A DNA stretch of 38,267 nt from Verrucomicrobiota bacterium (GTDB lineage: Bacteria; Verrucomicrobiota; Verrucomicrobiia; Opitutales; Oceanipulchritudinaceae): positions 1-38,267 of the forward strand of contig JAAAOD010000043.1 in assembly GCA_009908535.1 (NCBI GenBank), in the 5' to 3' direction. Shown here one piece after another: positions 1 through 9,130 of the stretch (position 1 is the first letter of the stretch; each line of letters begins with the position of its first letter). Below the pieces are notes generated by a model, which saw only the letters and a list, made by a program, of their open reading frames with translations, did not search any database and had not been told where the DNA came from. The translations under genes were made by a program, and so were the position numbers.

Positions 1-32
1 AGTAAAAGCTGCTCGCGGAAGGCTGAGGCGGG

Positions 33-935
33 ATGGCCTTCCGTCCCGAGCGCGACGTCCCGCTCGCACCGCTGACGACTTGGAAAATCGGCGGCCCGGC
101 GGAATGGTATGCCGCGCCGCGGACACGCGAAGACCTGCTCGCCGCGCTTGCATGGGCGAAAACGGAAGGATGTCCGCTGACGATCCTTGGCCGCGGCTCC
201 AATGTTCTTCTGCCCGACGAGGGCCTTTCCGGCCTCACGGTCGTGCTCCGTCACTACGCGCCGGAGACGGTCCTTCACGGGGAGGCGGGGGACGGGAGCC
301 GCCTTTTTGAAACGGGTGCGGGATTTTCGCTGCCCCGGCTGGCGCGGGAGGCGGCCGCGGCCGGCTATGGCGGTTACAGCTTCTACATCGGGATTCCCGG
401 AACGGTTGGCGGGGCTGTGGTCATGAATGCCGGCTTCGGGCCGGGGGACGAACGGCAGACGGCCCACCGCTGCGAGGAAGTGGAGGCGCTTCGCCCGGGC
501 GAAGCGCCGCGCTGGCGTCCGTACGCCGACTTCGGACCGACGTACCGCCATACCGCCTTGATCGGAAGCGACGCCGTCGTCCTCACCGCGCGCTTCCGCT
601 TCCGTGAACGTGCGAGCGCGGAATCCCTGCGCCAGGCCACGGCGGAGCACCTTGCCATGCGCAAGCGCATGCAACCGCTGACGCGGCCGACGGCGGGCTC
701 CGTCTTCAAGGGGACTTCCGAGGGGCAGCCCGCGGGACGCCTCATCGACGAAGCCGGTTTGAAGGGTCTCCGCATCGGCGGTGCGGTGGTTTCTGAGAAG
801 CACGCCAACTGGATCGAGAACCACGGTGGAGCGACGGCGGCGGATGTGCGGGCCCTCATCGTGCGTATCCAGGAACGGGTACAGGCGCGCACGGGTATTT
901 TCCTTGAGCCGGAGGTGCGGATGCTTACCCCTTGA
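33..935 (+). CDS. murB: UDP-N-acetylmuramate dehydrogenase (UDP-N-acetylenolpyruvoylglucosamine reductase)
   Basis: 300 aa ORF; N-terminal TTWKIGGPAEWY, LGRGSNVLLPDEGLSGLTVVL, GIPGTVGGAVVMNAG and C-terminal PTAGSVFKG...AGRLIDEAGLKG...HANWIEN are hallmark MurB motifs. Confidence 0.96.
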   Translation: MAFRPERDVPLAPLTTWKIGGPAEWYAAPRTREDLLAALAWAKTEGCPLTILGRGSNVLLPDEGLSGLTVVLRHYAPETVLHGEAGDGSRLFETGAGFSLPRLAREAAAAGYGGYSFYIGIPGTVGGAVVMNAGFGPGDERQTAHRCEEVEALRPGEAPRWRPYADFGPTYRHTALIGSDAVVLTARFRFRERASAESLRQATAEHLAMRKRMQPLTRPTAGSVFKGTSEGQPAGRLIDEAGLKGLRIGGAVVSEKHANWIENHGGATAADVRALIVRIQERVQARTGIFLEPEVRMLTP

Positions 936-941
936 CGGGAC

Positions 942-1919
942 ATGAAAGCCTTTATTACCGGGATCACGGGCCAGGACGGCTCCTATCTGACCGAGCTGCT
1001 CCTCGAGAAAGGCTACACCGTACACGGCCTTGTCCGCCGCCCGGAAAACCTGCCCTACGGCAACCTTGCCGCATTTGTCGCCGATGAATCGATTTACAAT
1101 GAGCGGCTTTTTCTCCACATCGGATCGTTCGAGGACGCTACCCACCTGCGCCGGCTGATCGTCCGCGCGCAACCGGATGAATTTTACCACCTCGCCGCGC
1201 AGAGCAGCCCGCGCGTCAGCCTCGAGCTGCCGGAGACTACGGTGGAGAGTGTGGGCATGGCGACGGTTCGGCTTCTGGAGATCCTGCGCGACCTCGATCA
1301 TCCCCCCAAGTTCCTCTACGCTTCCTCCTCGGAAATTTTCGGATCGCCGCCCCATTCCCCGCAGGACGAAGGCACCCCGGTGATTCCCTCCACCCCCTAC
1401 GGGGCGGCCAAGGCCTTTTCCATGCAGATGGCCCGGATCTACCGCTCCGCCTACGGCCTGCAAACCTGTTCGGCCATCCTCTACAACCACGAATCCGTTC
1501 GCCGTAGTGGCGGATTCGTGACAATGAAGATCGCGCGCGCAGCCGCCCGCATCAAGGCGGGCCTGCAGCAGCGCCTCGAGCTGGGCAGCCTCGAGGGCCG
1601 GCGCGACTGGGGCTGGGCGCAGGATTATGTCCACGGCATGTGGCTGATGCTGCAGCAGGAGGCCGTGGACGACTTCATTCTCGCCACCGGTCGCCTTCAC
1701 AGCGTGCAGGACGTCGTCCGCGTCGCCTTTGAAGCGGTCGATCTCAACTGGCAGGACTACGTCGACCATGACGCCGCCCTTGTCACGGCGGTGGAACCGA
1801 CCTCCCTCTGCGGCAATCCCGGCAAGGCGCAACGGATCCTCGGCTGGCGCAATACCGTTCCCTTCGAGGAGATCATCCGGAGGATGGTCCGGCACGAAGC
1901 TGGAAAAATCCCCGCCTGA
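942..1919 (+). CDS. gmd: GDP-mannose 4,6-dehydratase-like NAD(P)-dependent SDR
   Basis: 325 aa; TGITGQDGSYLTELLLEKGYTVHGLVRR, FYHLAAQSSPRVS, YASSSEIFG, YGAAK (YxxxK), YNHES and RRDWGWAQDYVHGMWLMLQ are typical of Gmd. Lies 6 bp after murB. Confidence 0.88.
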   Translation: MKAFITGITGQDGSYLTELLLEKGYTVHGLVRRPENLPYGNLAAFVADESIYNERLFLHIGSFEDATHLRRLIVRAQPDEFYHLAAQSSPRVSLELPETTVESVGMATVRLLEILRDLDHPPKFLYASSSEIFGSPPHSPQDEGTPVIPSTPYGAAKAFSMQMARIYRSAYGLQTCSAILYNHESVRRSGGFVTMKIARAAARIKAGLQQRLELGSLEGRRDWGWAQDYVHGMWLMLQQEAVDDFILATGRLHSVQDVVRVAFEAVDLNWQDYVDHDAALVTAVEPTSLCGNPGKAQRILGWRNTVPFEEIIRRMVRHEAGKIPA

Positions 1920-1959
1920 AACCCGCCCGCGACACAAGCTTTTCAAGAGATCCTGCGGT

Positions 1960-1997
1960 AAAAAAAGAAGAAGGCCGGGGGGTGCCGGCCTTCTTCT
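1960..1997 (-). terminator. Rho-independent terminator, best oriented for the minus strand
   Basis: Perfect 12-bp stem GAAGAAGGCCGG / CCGGCCTTCTTC (1967-1996) around a short loop; flanked on the + strand by A7, which is a U-run on the minus strand. Weaker T-rich flank on the + side, so possibly bidirectional. Confidence 0.8.
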
Positions 1998-2043
1998 AAC
2001 CTACGGGATTCTCCGCTAAAGGATTGACTGTCGCAAACTCAAC

Positions 2044-2250
2044 CTACTCTTGCCTGTGAAAATCCCGCAAAGACTTACCCTCCAGAAAGCTAGTCGTTTC
2101 CAATGTTGCGACCAGACCGATCCACGTCAGCATAAAAAGAACCACTGCCTGCGACATGGGGAGCCGCATAAGGGAGCAGACGCTGGCGACAGCCAGGCTG
2201 GCCAAGCCAACAACGATAAAAACAAATAACTTTTTGGAGATAACAATCAT
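2044..2250 (-). CDS. Small hypothetical membrane protein (~68 aa, two hydrophobic segments)
   Basis: In-frame internal ATG of the 2044..2454 ORF gives MIVISKKLFVFIVVGLASLAVASVCSLMRLPMSQAVVLFMLTWIGLVATLETTSFLEGKSLRDFHRQE. Local sequence is AT-richer, and the minus-strand terminator at 1960-1997 follows the stop. No clear RBS. Confidence 0.5.
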   Translation of the reverse strand: MIVISKKLFVFIVVGLASLAVASVCSLMRLPMSQAVVLFMLTWIGLVATLETTSFLEGKSLRDFHRQE

Positions 2251-2383
2251 TTGGGGTACGCGGGAAACGTGGAGGCTTCCGCAACGCTCGTCAACGCCAA
2301 AAACAACAATATTTTGGTGAGCGGACAAATAAAGTGATAAGCGGCCGAGGGCCTTCAATTGGCAGGAACGGGCTTGCCCCGGC

Positions 2384-3556
2384 ATGGATGCGTGCCCTAA
2401 TGCGGAGAGGAAAGTTGCTGTCGTGAAGGAACGCCACTCATTCGCCGCCACCAATCCCTGCCATGTTTACGATCTGGCCCTCGCTTTGGGGGAGATGGGG
2501 GCGCTTGGGACCTACCTGAGCGGCTATCCCCGGTGGCGGTTGCGGCCGCCGGCGGGATTCCCGCTGCGGTCACGCAGCTGGCGGACCCTGGTGACCTACG
2601 GTCTGCAACGGTTTCCGGAATTCCTGCGCCCGGCCGATGACGCCGTTTTCCGCTGGCAGGACCGGGGTTTTGACAAGGCGGCTTCGGCGCTGCTGCCGGA
2701 GGAGGGCTTTCTCCACGGGCTTCCGGGGCAATGCCGCGCCCTCTTCCGGGCGGCACGGCAGCGCTCCCTTCCCACGGTCCTGAACCATGCCATGGGGCCG
2801 CTGGAGCAGCAGCGCAAACTGGTCGCTCCGGAGTATGAACGGGCGGGCCTGAGCCTTGAGAAGCAGGTGCCGCTTCCGGCGCATTACCTCGACCGTCTGC
2901 AGGAGGAGCGGGAACTGGCTGACTGGCACTGCGTGGCCTCCACCGTGGTCCGTGACCAGCTGGTGGCGGACGGCATGCCGCGGGAGAAGATCTGGGTGGT
3001 TCCCTACGGCGCGGACGGGCGCCTCTTTGCCAAGCGGGATTGCGTTCCGAAGGGCCCGTTCCGCATCTGTTTCGCCGGTCGGCAGAGCCTGCGCAAAGGC
3101 ATTCATTATTTGCTCCAGGCCCTGAAGGAAACCGATTCCACCGGATGGGAATTGCACTGCTTCGGGATGACCTTCCGGGAGACGGCAGCGGATTTTGCCA
3201 GCTACGGGGGGCGGGCCACCGTCCGCCAGCGTGGATCCGTCGCGCAGGCCGAACTGGCGAAGGAACTGCGGCAGATGGATGTTCTGGTCCTGCCCTCGGC
3301 GGAGGAGGCCTTCGGCCTGGTTGTGGTACAGGCACTGCAGGTGGGGGTTCCCTGCATTGTCAGCGAACGGGTGGGGGCGAAGGACCTGTTGCGCGAGGGG
3401 GAAACCGGGGAGGTGGTTCCCTTCGGCAACCCCGCCGCCCTCGCTGACGCGCTGCGGCGCTGGGCGCGGCAGCGGCGAACGGTTCCGGACGCGTTTCCCT
3501 GGACGCAAAGCGCGGAGAAACTGCTCGAAGAAGCCCAGGCCCACGATGAGCGATAA
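2384..3556 (+). CDS. Glycosyltransferase family 4 (GT-B)
   Basis: 390 aa; VPYGADGRLF, ICFAGRQSLRKGIHYLLQAL and LPSAEEAFGLVVVQALQVGVPCIVSERVGAKDLL (E-x7-E motif). True start may be downstream, e.g. GTG near 2423. Confidence 0.88.
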   Translation: MDACPNAERKVAVVKERHSFAATNPCHVYDLALALGEMGALGTYLSGYPRWRLRPPAGFPLRSRSWRTLVTYGLQRFPEFLRPADDAVFRWQDRGFDKAASALLPEEGFLHGLPGQCRALFRAARQRSLPTVLNHAMGPLEQQRKLVAPEYERAGLSLEKQVPLPAHYLDRLQEERELADWHCVASTVVRDQLVADGMPREKIWVVPYGADGRLFAKRDCVPKGPFRICFAGRQSLRKGIHYLLQALKETDSTGWELHCFGMTFRETAADFASYGGRATVRQRGSVAQAELAKELRQMDVLVLPSAEEAFGLVVVQALQVGVPCIVSERVGAKDLLREGETGEVVPFGNPAALADALRRWARQRRTVPDAFPWTQSAEKLLEEAQAHDER

Positions 3557-4976
3557 CAACAATATTGGACCCAGTCCGGCGGGAACGATCCTGCTGCTGG
3601 CCGCCTGTGTCATTGGTTATTTCCTGAGCACCGTGGAGGCAACCTCTTCGAAGATGGCCGGCCAGGTCAGCATGGTGCTGTTAGGCGCCATCGCCATCAG
3701 CCTGCTCTTCGACATGAAAGCGGGGATCCGCAACCTCATCCGGGTCGATATTTTCGCCCTCATCGCCTTCTATTTTCTTACTTTCTTTGAATTTCTTTTC
3801 CCGCAGAGCAAGTTCGACCTACTCGTCATTCCGGAACACGTCGTTACGGCCACCCAGCTCGCTCTCCTTGGATTCGCCACCATGGCCATCGGACGGCATA
3901 TCAACCTCTTTCCCCGCCGTTGGCTGGAACCGATCGGGGCGGTGAAGATCCGCGACGGGGATTTCCTCATCATCTATTTTGGAGCGGCCTTTCTGAATTT
4001 CCTGCCGATGTTTCTGGCGGTGGATTTCAATCCGGTAACCTGGGCCAACGAGCTGCTGGAGCCGCGTTTCACCCAGCCATGGAGCCGCGGACGTTACGGG
4101 AGCCTTGCGACGCTGCTGAATGAATTGAAACTCCTCGGTTACGTCATGCCCCCGCTGGCAGGGGTCATTTTCGCACGGCGCAAGCATTACAACATCGTCC
4201 CCCTTGTTCTTATCGCGTTGACGATGCTCATGCTCTATTTCGTGGCCTTCGCGGGGGGAACGCGCAACGTCCTCGCCATTCAACTGGCGGGGTTGCTCGG
4301 GGGCTACTTTGTCATCCAGCCCAAAATCCGCTTTGTCCCCATGGCGATCACCGTTCTGGCCTTCGGCGTGAGCTTCCTGTATCTGGCTGAACGAATGCTG
4401 GAGTTTCGGGAGATGGGGCTGCGGCAGTATGTGGAAGGCGGATATTACCAGCCCGGCTACCGCGAAATCGCCGATACCTACCTTGCGGGTGCCTACGAGC
4501 AGCCGAAGGAATCGGGATACATGGTGGATTACAATCTCTGGCGAATATCCCAGATGGTGGCGGCGTTTCCCGAGGTATACGATTTCATCGGCTTCAACAT
4601 GCCCTATGTCGCGATAACCAAACCGGTGCCGCGGGCCTTCTGGCCCGGAAAACCGAAGGATCTGAAAGTAGGGCTCGAGGAAGTCGTGGGCGCCGAGGGC
4701 TACACCGTCGCCTGTACCTGGATGGGGGAGGCCTTCATTGCGGGGGGAGGCCTTTGGATCGTCATCGTCGGGCTCATGATCGGGGCCTTCTGCTGCTTCT
4801 GGAACGGACTGGCGACCTACCTTCACTCGACTTTTGCGCTCATTGTTTTTGCGAGCGGGTTCTATGCCGTGTTGCTTCTGATGCGGAGCCTGATGTTTTT
4901 TACAACGGCCTTGCTGCCCTCCATAGCCTTGATCATCATGGGAATAATTCTTTACAAGACGCGGGGGGTAAAATGA
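3546..4976 (+). CDS. Polytopic membrane protein, candidate oligosaccharide repeat-unit (Wzy-like) polymerase
   Basis: ATG at 3546 overlaps the end of the preceding GT; many hydrophobic segments and a long central periplasmic-like loop (LEFREMGLRQYVEGGYYQPGYREIADTYLAGAYEQPKESGYMVDYNLWR). Function assigned from topology and context. Confidence 0.6.
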   Translation: MSDNNNIGPSPAGTILLLAACVIGYFLSTVEATSSKMAGQVSMVLLGAIAISLLFDMKAGIRNLIRVDIFALIAFYFLTFFEFLFPQSKFDLLVIPEHVVTATQLALLGFATMAIGRHINLFPRRWLEPIGAVKIRDGDFLIIYFGAAFLNFLPMFLAVDFNPVTWANELLEPRFTQPWSRGRYGSLATLLNELKLLGYVMPPLAGVIFARRKHYNIVPLVLIALTMLMLYFVAFAGGTRNVLAIQLAGLLGGYFVIQPKIRFVPMAITVLAFGVSFLYLAERMLEFREMGLRQYVEGGYYQPGYREIADTYLAGAYEQPKESGYMVDYNLWRISQMVAAFPEVYDFIGFNMPYVAITKPVPRAFWPGKPKDLKVGLEEVVGAEGYTVACTWMGEAFIAGGGLWIVIVGLMIGAFCCFWNGLATYLHSTFALIVFASGFYAVLLLMRSLMFFTTALLPSIALIIMGIILYKTRGVK

Positions 4977-5569
4977 CCGATTTTCAACGCGAGGAAATTT
5001 TCAGCGCCCGCCTGCACCGCGGCAACGAGAACTACCGACCCGAGGAATACCGCAGGCGGGTGTTGTGGATGGCTCTGCGGGGCCCATTGCGGCTTCTTCC
5101 CCGGTTCTGCTACGAGACACGCAACCGAATCCTCCGAGCGTTCGGGGCACGCATTGGAAGGGAGGTCCGTATCTATGCGGACGTGGATATCTTCTTTCCA
5201 TGGAATCTCGAGATCGGGGACGAGGTCACCATCGGCCCCCGGGTCCAACTGTATTCCCTTGGGCCGATTCGGATCGGAGCGGGGACGATGATCTCCTACG
5301 GGGCGCATTTCTGCGCCGGGACCCATGACTACACCCGTCGCAACCTGCCTTTGCTGAAGCCGGAGATCCGTCTCGGGGCGGGGATCTGGGTTTGTACGGA
5401 TGCCTTCATTGGCCCGGGCGTGGAGATCGGGGACTTCAGTATCGTGGGGGCGCGCGCGGTCGTCCTGAAATCCTTTCCCTCCCTCAGCATTCTCGGGGGC
5501 AATCCGGCCCGCAAGGTAAAGGACCGGCCGCTGCCGTCGGACAGCCGGTCGAGGGAGGCCACGTCGTGA
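4973..5569 (+). CDS. WcaF/LacA-type acyltransferase (left-handed parallel beta-helix)
   Basis: ATGA overlap with the upstream stop (4973-4976). Hexapeptide repeats: IGREVRIYADVDIFFPWNLEIGDEVTIGPRVQLYSLGPIRIGAGTMIS...IGPGVEIGDFSIVGARAVVLKSFPSLSILGGNPARKV. Confidence 0.86.
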   Translation: MTDFQREEIFSARLHRGNENYRPEEYRRRVLWMALRGPLRLLPRFCYETRNRILRAFGARIGREVRIYADVDIFFPWNLEIGDEVTIGPRVQLYSLGPIRIGAGTMISYGAHFCAGTHDYTRRNLPLLKPEIRLGAGIWVCTDAFIGPGVEIGDFSIVGARAVVLKSFPSLSILGGNPARKVKDRPLPSDSRSREATS

Positions 5570-6813
5570 GCGGGGGTCGCCTGATTTTTCTCAACCGCTT
5601 TTTCTGGCCCGACCAGAGCGCGACGGCCCAGTTGTTGACGGATCTCGCCACCCGCCTGGCCTCCGAGGGCGAGGCGGAAGTGCTGGTCGTCACGAGTCGG
5701 CTCGATTATGCGGATAGCCGTCGCAGCTATGCGGCACGGGAGGAAAAGGAGGGGGTCCGCATCCGCCGGCTCTGGTCGACCCGTTTCGGGCGGGGCCGGT
5801 TGCCGGGGCGTGTTCTCGATTACCTGACGATCTACGCCTCCTTTTTCCTCTTCCTTCTCCGCGAGGCGCGTCCGGAAGACCGGGTTGTCCTGAAAACGGA
5901 TCCGCCCCTTCTCACGGTTCCGGGGATGCTGGCCCGGGCCCTGCGCCCCTTCCGGATGGTGGCCTGGTGCCAGGACCTTTTCCCCGAAGTGGCGATGGCG
6001 GGCATGCGCCTTCCGGGCTGGGGTCAGGCCGCCCTGCGGTGCCTGGCCAAGGTGCGCGACGGCAGCCTGCGCAGGGCGGAGGCCGTGGTCGTGCTCGGGG
6101 AGGACATGCAGCGCTACCTGGAGAGGCGGGGCCTGCCGCGCGAGCGGCTCCACATCATTCCCAACTGGTCCATCCAGCGCGAGGAAGGCGGTGGGCCGGA
6201 GCCATTGGAATTGCGCAGGCGCTGGGGCATCGGGGAGGAACCTTTCGTTGTCGGTTATTCCGGAAACCTTGGTCGCGCGCATGACCACAGGACGGTTCTC
6301 GCCGCCGCCCGGGAGTTCTCGGAAGAGGCGGGCAGAGTGGTATTCCTCTGCGTCGGCGGCGGGCACGGCTATGAGCGCCTGCAGCGGGAGGCCGCCGAGG
6401 AGGGGCTTTCCGGTCTTTTCCATTTTCAGGCCTATGTGGACCGGGCGGAGCTACACGCCTCCCTGCGTGTACCCGAGGTGCACTGGTTCAGCCTCCGCCC
6501 CGCGCTGACGCCTTACCTCTATCCAAGCAAATTTGCGGGAATCCTGCAGGCGGGACGGCCGGTTATTTTTGTCGGAAAAGCCTCCTCCGCGATCGCTGCG
6601 ATGACCGAGGCGGAGGGAATCGGTTCGGCCGTGGAGGAAGGGGATGGGAGCGGCTTCGCCGCCAGCGTGCGGGCCTTGCTCGCCGATCCTGCCGGACGCA
6701 GGGAAGCGGGCCGGCGTGCGTATGCGCTATGGGAACGGGACTTCCGGCGCCGGGACCGGCTGCAGGACTGGAGTGCCTTACTGAAAGGGGGAGAGGGGCC
6801 GTGCAGCGCATGA
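5566..6813 (+). CDS. Glycosyltransferase family 4 (WcaI-like)
   Basis: GTG at 5566 overlaps upstream TGA (GTGA). LIFLNRFFWPDQSATAQLLTDLATRLA, DLFPEVAMAGM, IIPNWSIQ, VGYSGNLGRAHDHRTVL, YPSKFAGILQAGRPVIFVG. Confidence 0.88.
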   Translation: MSGGRLIFLNRFFWPDQSATAQLLTDLATRLASEGEAEVLVVTSRLDYADSRRSYAAREEKEGVRIRRLWSTRFGRGRLPGRVLDYLTIYASFFLFLLREARPEDRVVLKTDPPLLTVPGMLARALRPFRMVAWCQDLFPEVAMAGMRLPGWGQAALRCLAKVRDGSLRRAEAVVVLGEDMQRYLERRGLPRERLHIIPNWSIQREEGGGPEPLELRRRWGIGEEPFVVGYSGNLGRAHDHRTVLAAAREFSEEAGRVVFLCVGGGHGYERLQREAAEEGLSGLFHFQAYVDRAELHASLRVPEVHWFSLRPALTPYLYPSKFAGILQAGRPVIFVGKASSAIAAMTEAEGIGSAVEEGDGSGFAASVRALLADPAGRREAGRRAYALWERDFRRRDRLQDWSALLKGGEGPCSA

Positions 6814-7889
6814 CACCGGCACCGGTCCTCGTTGTCTGGGACCGGATCGGGGATTATCACCGGGCGCGTCTGGCCGCGCTGGAGGCACAGCTTCCGCCCG
6901 GAGCGGTTCTTTATGCCGATCTTGGCGGTGCCGATCAACTGTACGGCTGGAAGAGCGAAAACGGTGGCGAGCGCTACTTCCTCCTTTCCGAAAAGCCGAT
7001 TGAATCGGCCGATTTCCTTCGCCGCGTTCTACGTTTCTGGAAAATCCTGCGGCAGGAAAAGCCCCGTGCGCTCGCCCTTTCCGGCTACGGACGTGCGTCC
7101 TACCTAGCCTTTCTTCTGCTGGGAAAGGTCCACCGCTGCCGCATCACCCTTTTCGCGGAATCATGGTACGGCAAAGGCGGTTTCCGGGACCGGCTCAAGG
7201 GTGCGCTCCTGCGCCTCAGCGGTTGCCGGTTCCTGCTTTCCGGCCAGCGGGCCCTCGCCCATTTCCGTGACCGCTTAGGGGTGCCCGCCAAGCGGCTTTT
7301 TCTCCCGTACAGTGTCGTCGACAACGCTCATTTTGCGGCGGCTTCCGGCGGCGCCTTCAGGGAACGGGAGCCGGTGTTCCTGTGCGTGGCCCGCTTCAGC
7401 CCCGAGAAGGATCTTTCCACCCTGCTGGAGGCCTTTCTTTCCTCCTCGGCACGCCGGACCCATCGGCTCCGGCTCCTCGGCGGGGGACCGCAGAAGGCGG
7501 CGCTGCAACGGCAGGCCGAGGGGGTGGAAGAGGTGGAATTTCTCGACTGGGTCGGATATGACGAACTGCCCGGGCATTACGGGCGGGCGCGTTTTTTTAT
7601 CCTCCCCAGTCGTTTCGAACCCTGGGGACTGGTCGTCAACGAGGCGATGGCGGCGGCCTTGCCCGTGATTCTCAGCGACGCCTGTGGTTGTGCCCCCGAC
7701 CTTGCCCGAAAGGAAAACGGGGAGGTCGTTCCGTCCGGGGATGTTGACGCGCTGCGGGACATCCTCGACCGCATGGCGGCGCTGCCGGAGGAGGAATGGG
7801 CGCGGCGGAGTCATGCTTCCCGTGCCATCGTGGAGGAGTATTCCTGCGGGGCATGGGCCCGGAACCTCTGCCGGAGCCTGCAGCCGTGA
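6810..7889 (+). CDS. Glycosyltransferase family 4
   Basis: ATG at 6810 overlaps upstream TGA (ATGA); in-frame GTG at 6801 also possible. FLCVARFSPEKDLSTLLEAF, LLGGGPQKAAL, LPSRFEPWGLVVNEAMAAALPVILSDACGC. Confidence 0.9.
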   Translation: MTPAPVLVVWDRIGDYHRARLAALEAQLPPGAVLYADLGGADQLYGWKSENGGERYFLLSEKPIESADFLRRVLRFWKILRQEKPRALALSGYGRASYLAFLLLGKVHRCRITLFAESWYGKGGFRDRLKGALLRLSGCRFLLSGQRALAHFRDRLGVPAKRLFLPYSVVDNAHFAAASGGAFREREPVFLCVARFSPEKDLSTLLEAFLSSSARRTHRLRLLGGGPQKAALQRQAEGVEEVEFLDWVGYDELPGHYGRARFFILPSRFEPWGLVVNEAMAAALPVILSDACGCAPDLARKENGEVVPSGDVDALRDILDRMAALPEEEWARRSHASRAIVEEYSCGAWARNLCRSLQP

Positions 7890-9031
7890 AGCGCGTCATC
7901 CACATCGTCGACCGGCTCGACCGGGTGAATTTCGGGATCTGGAACGCCGCCCTCGCCACGACCCGGCCTTTGCGGGAGCGTCACGGCCTCGGGGCCGAGA
8001 TCTGGTATCCCGCCGCCACGCGGGAGGGCGAGGATCCCGACCTGCAGGGGGCTGTTTCCCGCGGTCTTCCCGACACTGGCAAGCCCGCTCTGGCCGCCAC
8101 CGCGGAAGCGGCGGGGCTCGATCCGGAAGAAGATGTGATCGTCAGCCATGGTTGCTGGCGATATCCGACCCGCTGGGGATATGCGCTTCGCCTCCGCGGT
8201 TTTGCCTGGCTGGCCGTTCCCCACGGGATGCTCGAAGGGTGGAGCGTCCAGCAGAAGCGCCTCCGCAAGGCTCTCTACTTCCGGTTTTATGAAGGGCCGC
8301 GTCTGCGCATGGCCCAGCGCCTCCGCGCGGTGGGCCGTCCGGAATGGGAAAATCTCCGGAAACAGTTCGGCGACAAGGTGATCTGGATCCCCAATGGGGT
8401 GCCGAAGCGAAAGGCATCCTCGCCCGAAAGGGCCTCCAGGGAAGAGCGGATCGTGCTCTTCCTCGCCCGCTTGCATCACAAAAAGGGCTTGCTGCCCCTG
8501 CTGGAGGGCTGGCGGCGGAGTCGCGTCTCCGCGGACCGGCGTTTCCGCCTTGTCCTTGCCGGGCCGGATGACGGTGAACTTGCGAGGGTGCGCTCCTGTA
8601 TTGCCGAAAACCTCAGGGGTGCTTCGATCGAACTGCCCGGTCCCGTGTACGGGGAAGAGAAATTCCGGTTGCTGGAGAGAAGCCGGTTCTATGTCCTGCC
8701 CTCGCACAGCGAGGGATTCCCCACCAGTGTTCTCGAAGCCATGCAGTTCGGCCTGGTGCCATTGATTTCCATGGGATGCAATTTTCCCGACGTTTTCGAG
8801 AAGGACCTCGGCCTTCGCGCGGAACCGGATCCGGAGAGCATCCGGCGGGCCCTTGATCGAATCGGGGCGATGGACGACGCGGAATGGCAGCGGCGCTCCC
8901 GGGCTGCCGCCGCCTACATCGACGCCCATTACACGAACGAGCGTCTCGGGGACGAGCTCCATGCCCTTTACCGGCAACTCCTCGGGGAGTGCCGAACAGG
9001 GACCACCGCCGGCAATCGCATCCAAGGATGA
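7886..9031 (+). CDS. Glycosyltransferase family 4
   Basis: GTG at 7886 overlaps upstream TGA. IPNGVPKRK, ERIVLFLARLHHKKGLLPLLEGW, LPSHSEGFPTSVLEAMQFGLVPLIS. Confidence 0.9.
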   Translation: MKRVIHIVDRLDRVNFGIWNAALATTRPLRERHGLGAEIWYPAATREGEDPDLQGAVSRGLPDTGKPALAATAEAAGLDPEEDVIVSHGCWRYPTRWGYALRLRGFAWLAVPHGMLEGWSVQQKRLRKALYFRFYEGPRLRMAQRLRAVGRPEWENLRKQFGDKVIWIPNGVPKRKASSPERASREERIVLFLARLHHKKGLLPLLEGWRRSRVSADRRFRLVLAGPDDGELARVRSCIAENLRGASIELPGPVYGEEKFRLLERSRFYVLPSHSEGFPTSVLEAMQFGLVPLISMGCNFPDVFEKDLGLRAEPDPESIRRALDRIGAMDDAEWQRRSRAAAAYIDAHYTNERLGDELHALYRQLLGECRTGTTAGNRIQG

Positions 9032-9130
9032 CTCTTGACCGGCAGCGCCTTTTCCAGTGGTCTGTGCATGGCTCCAGCGGATGCGGCTCGCATCGCGGAG
9101 CCTGTAGTCAACCTGTAACGACAAACGAAC

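Noticed and set aside
2251-2454. N-terminal extension of the small minus-strand membrane ORF
   Set aside because: No hydrophobic pattern or motif; would overlap the start of the GT4 gene. Internal ATG at 2250 preferred.
3195-3545. N-terminal extension of the polymerase ORF (3195 start)
   Set aside because: Overlaps the GT4 coding sequence in another frame and is Arg/Ser/Pro-rich; the ATG at 3546 gives a sensible membrane-protein start.
2570-3613. 347-aa minus-strand ORF and its overlapping 312-aa neighbour
   Set aside because: Both antisense to the first GT4; Pro/Arg-rich shadow translations with no motifs.
3819-4826. 335-aa minus-strand ORF rich in H, R, D and E
   Set aside because: Antisense to the polytopic membrane protein; composition is the shadow of hydrophobic codons on the other strand.
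5329-6423. 364-aa minus-strand ORF
   Set aside because: Fully antisense to the acyltransferase and GT4 genes; no recognisable domain or RBS.
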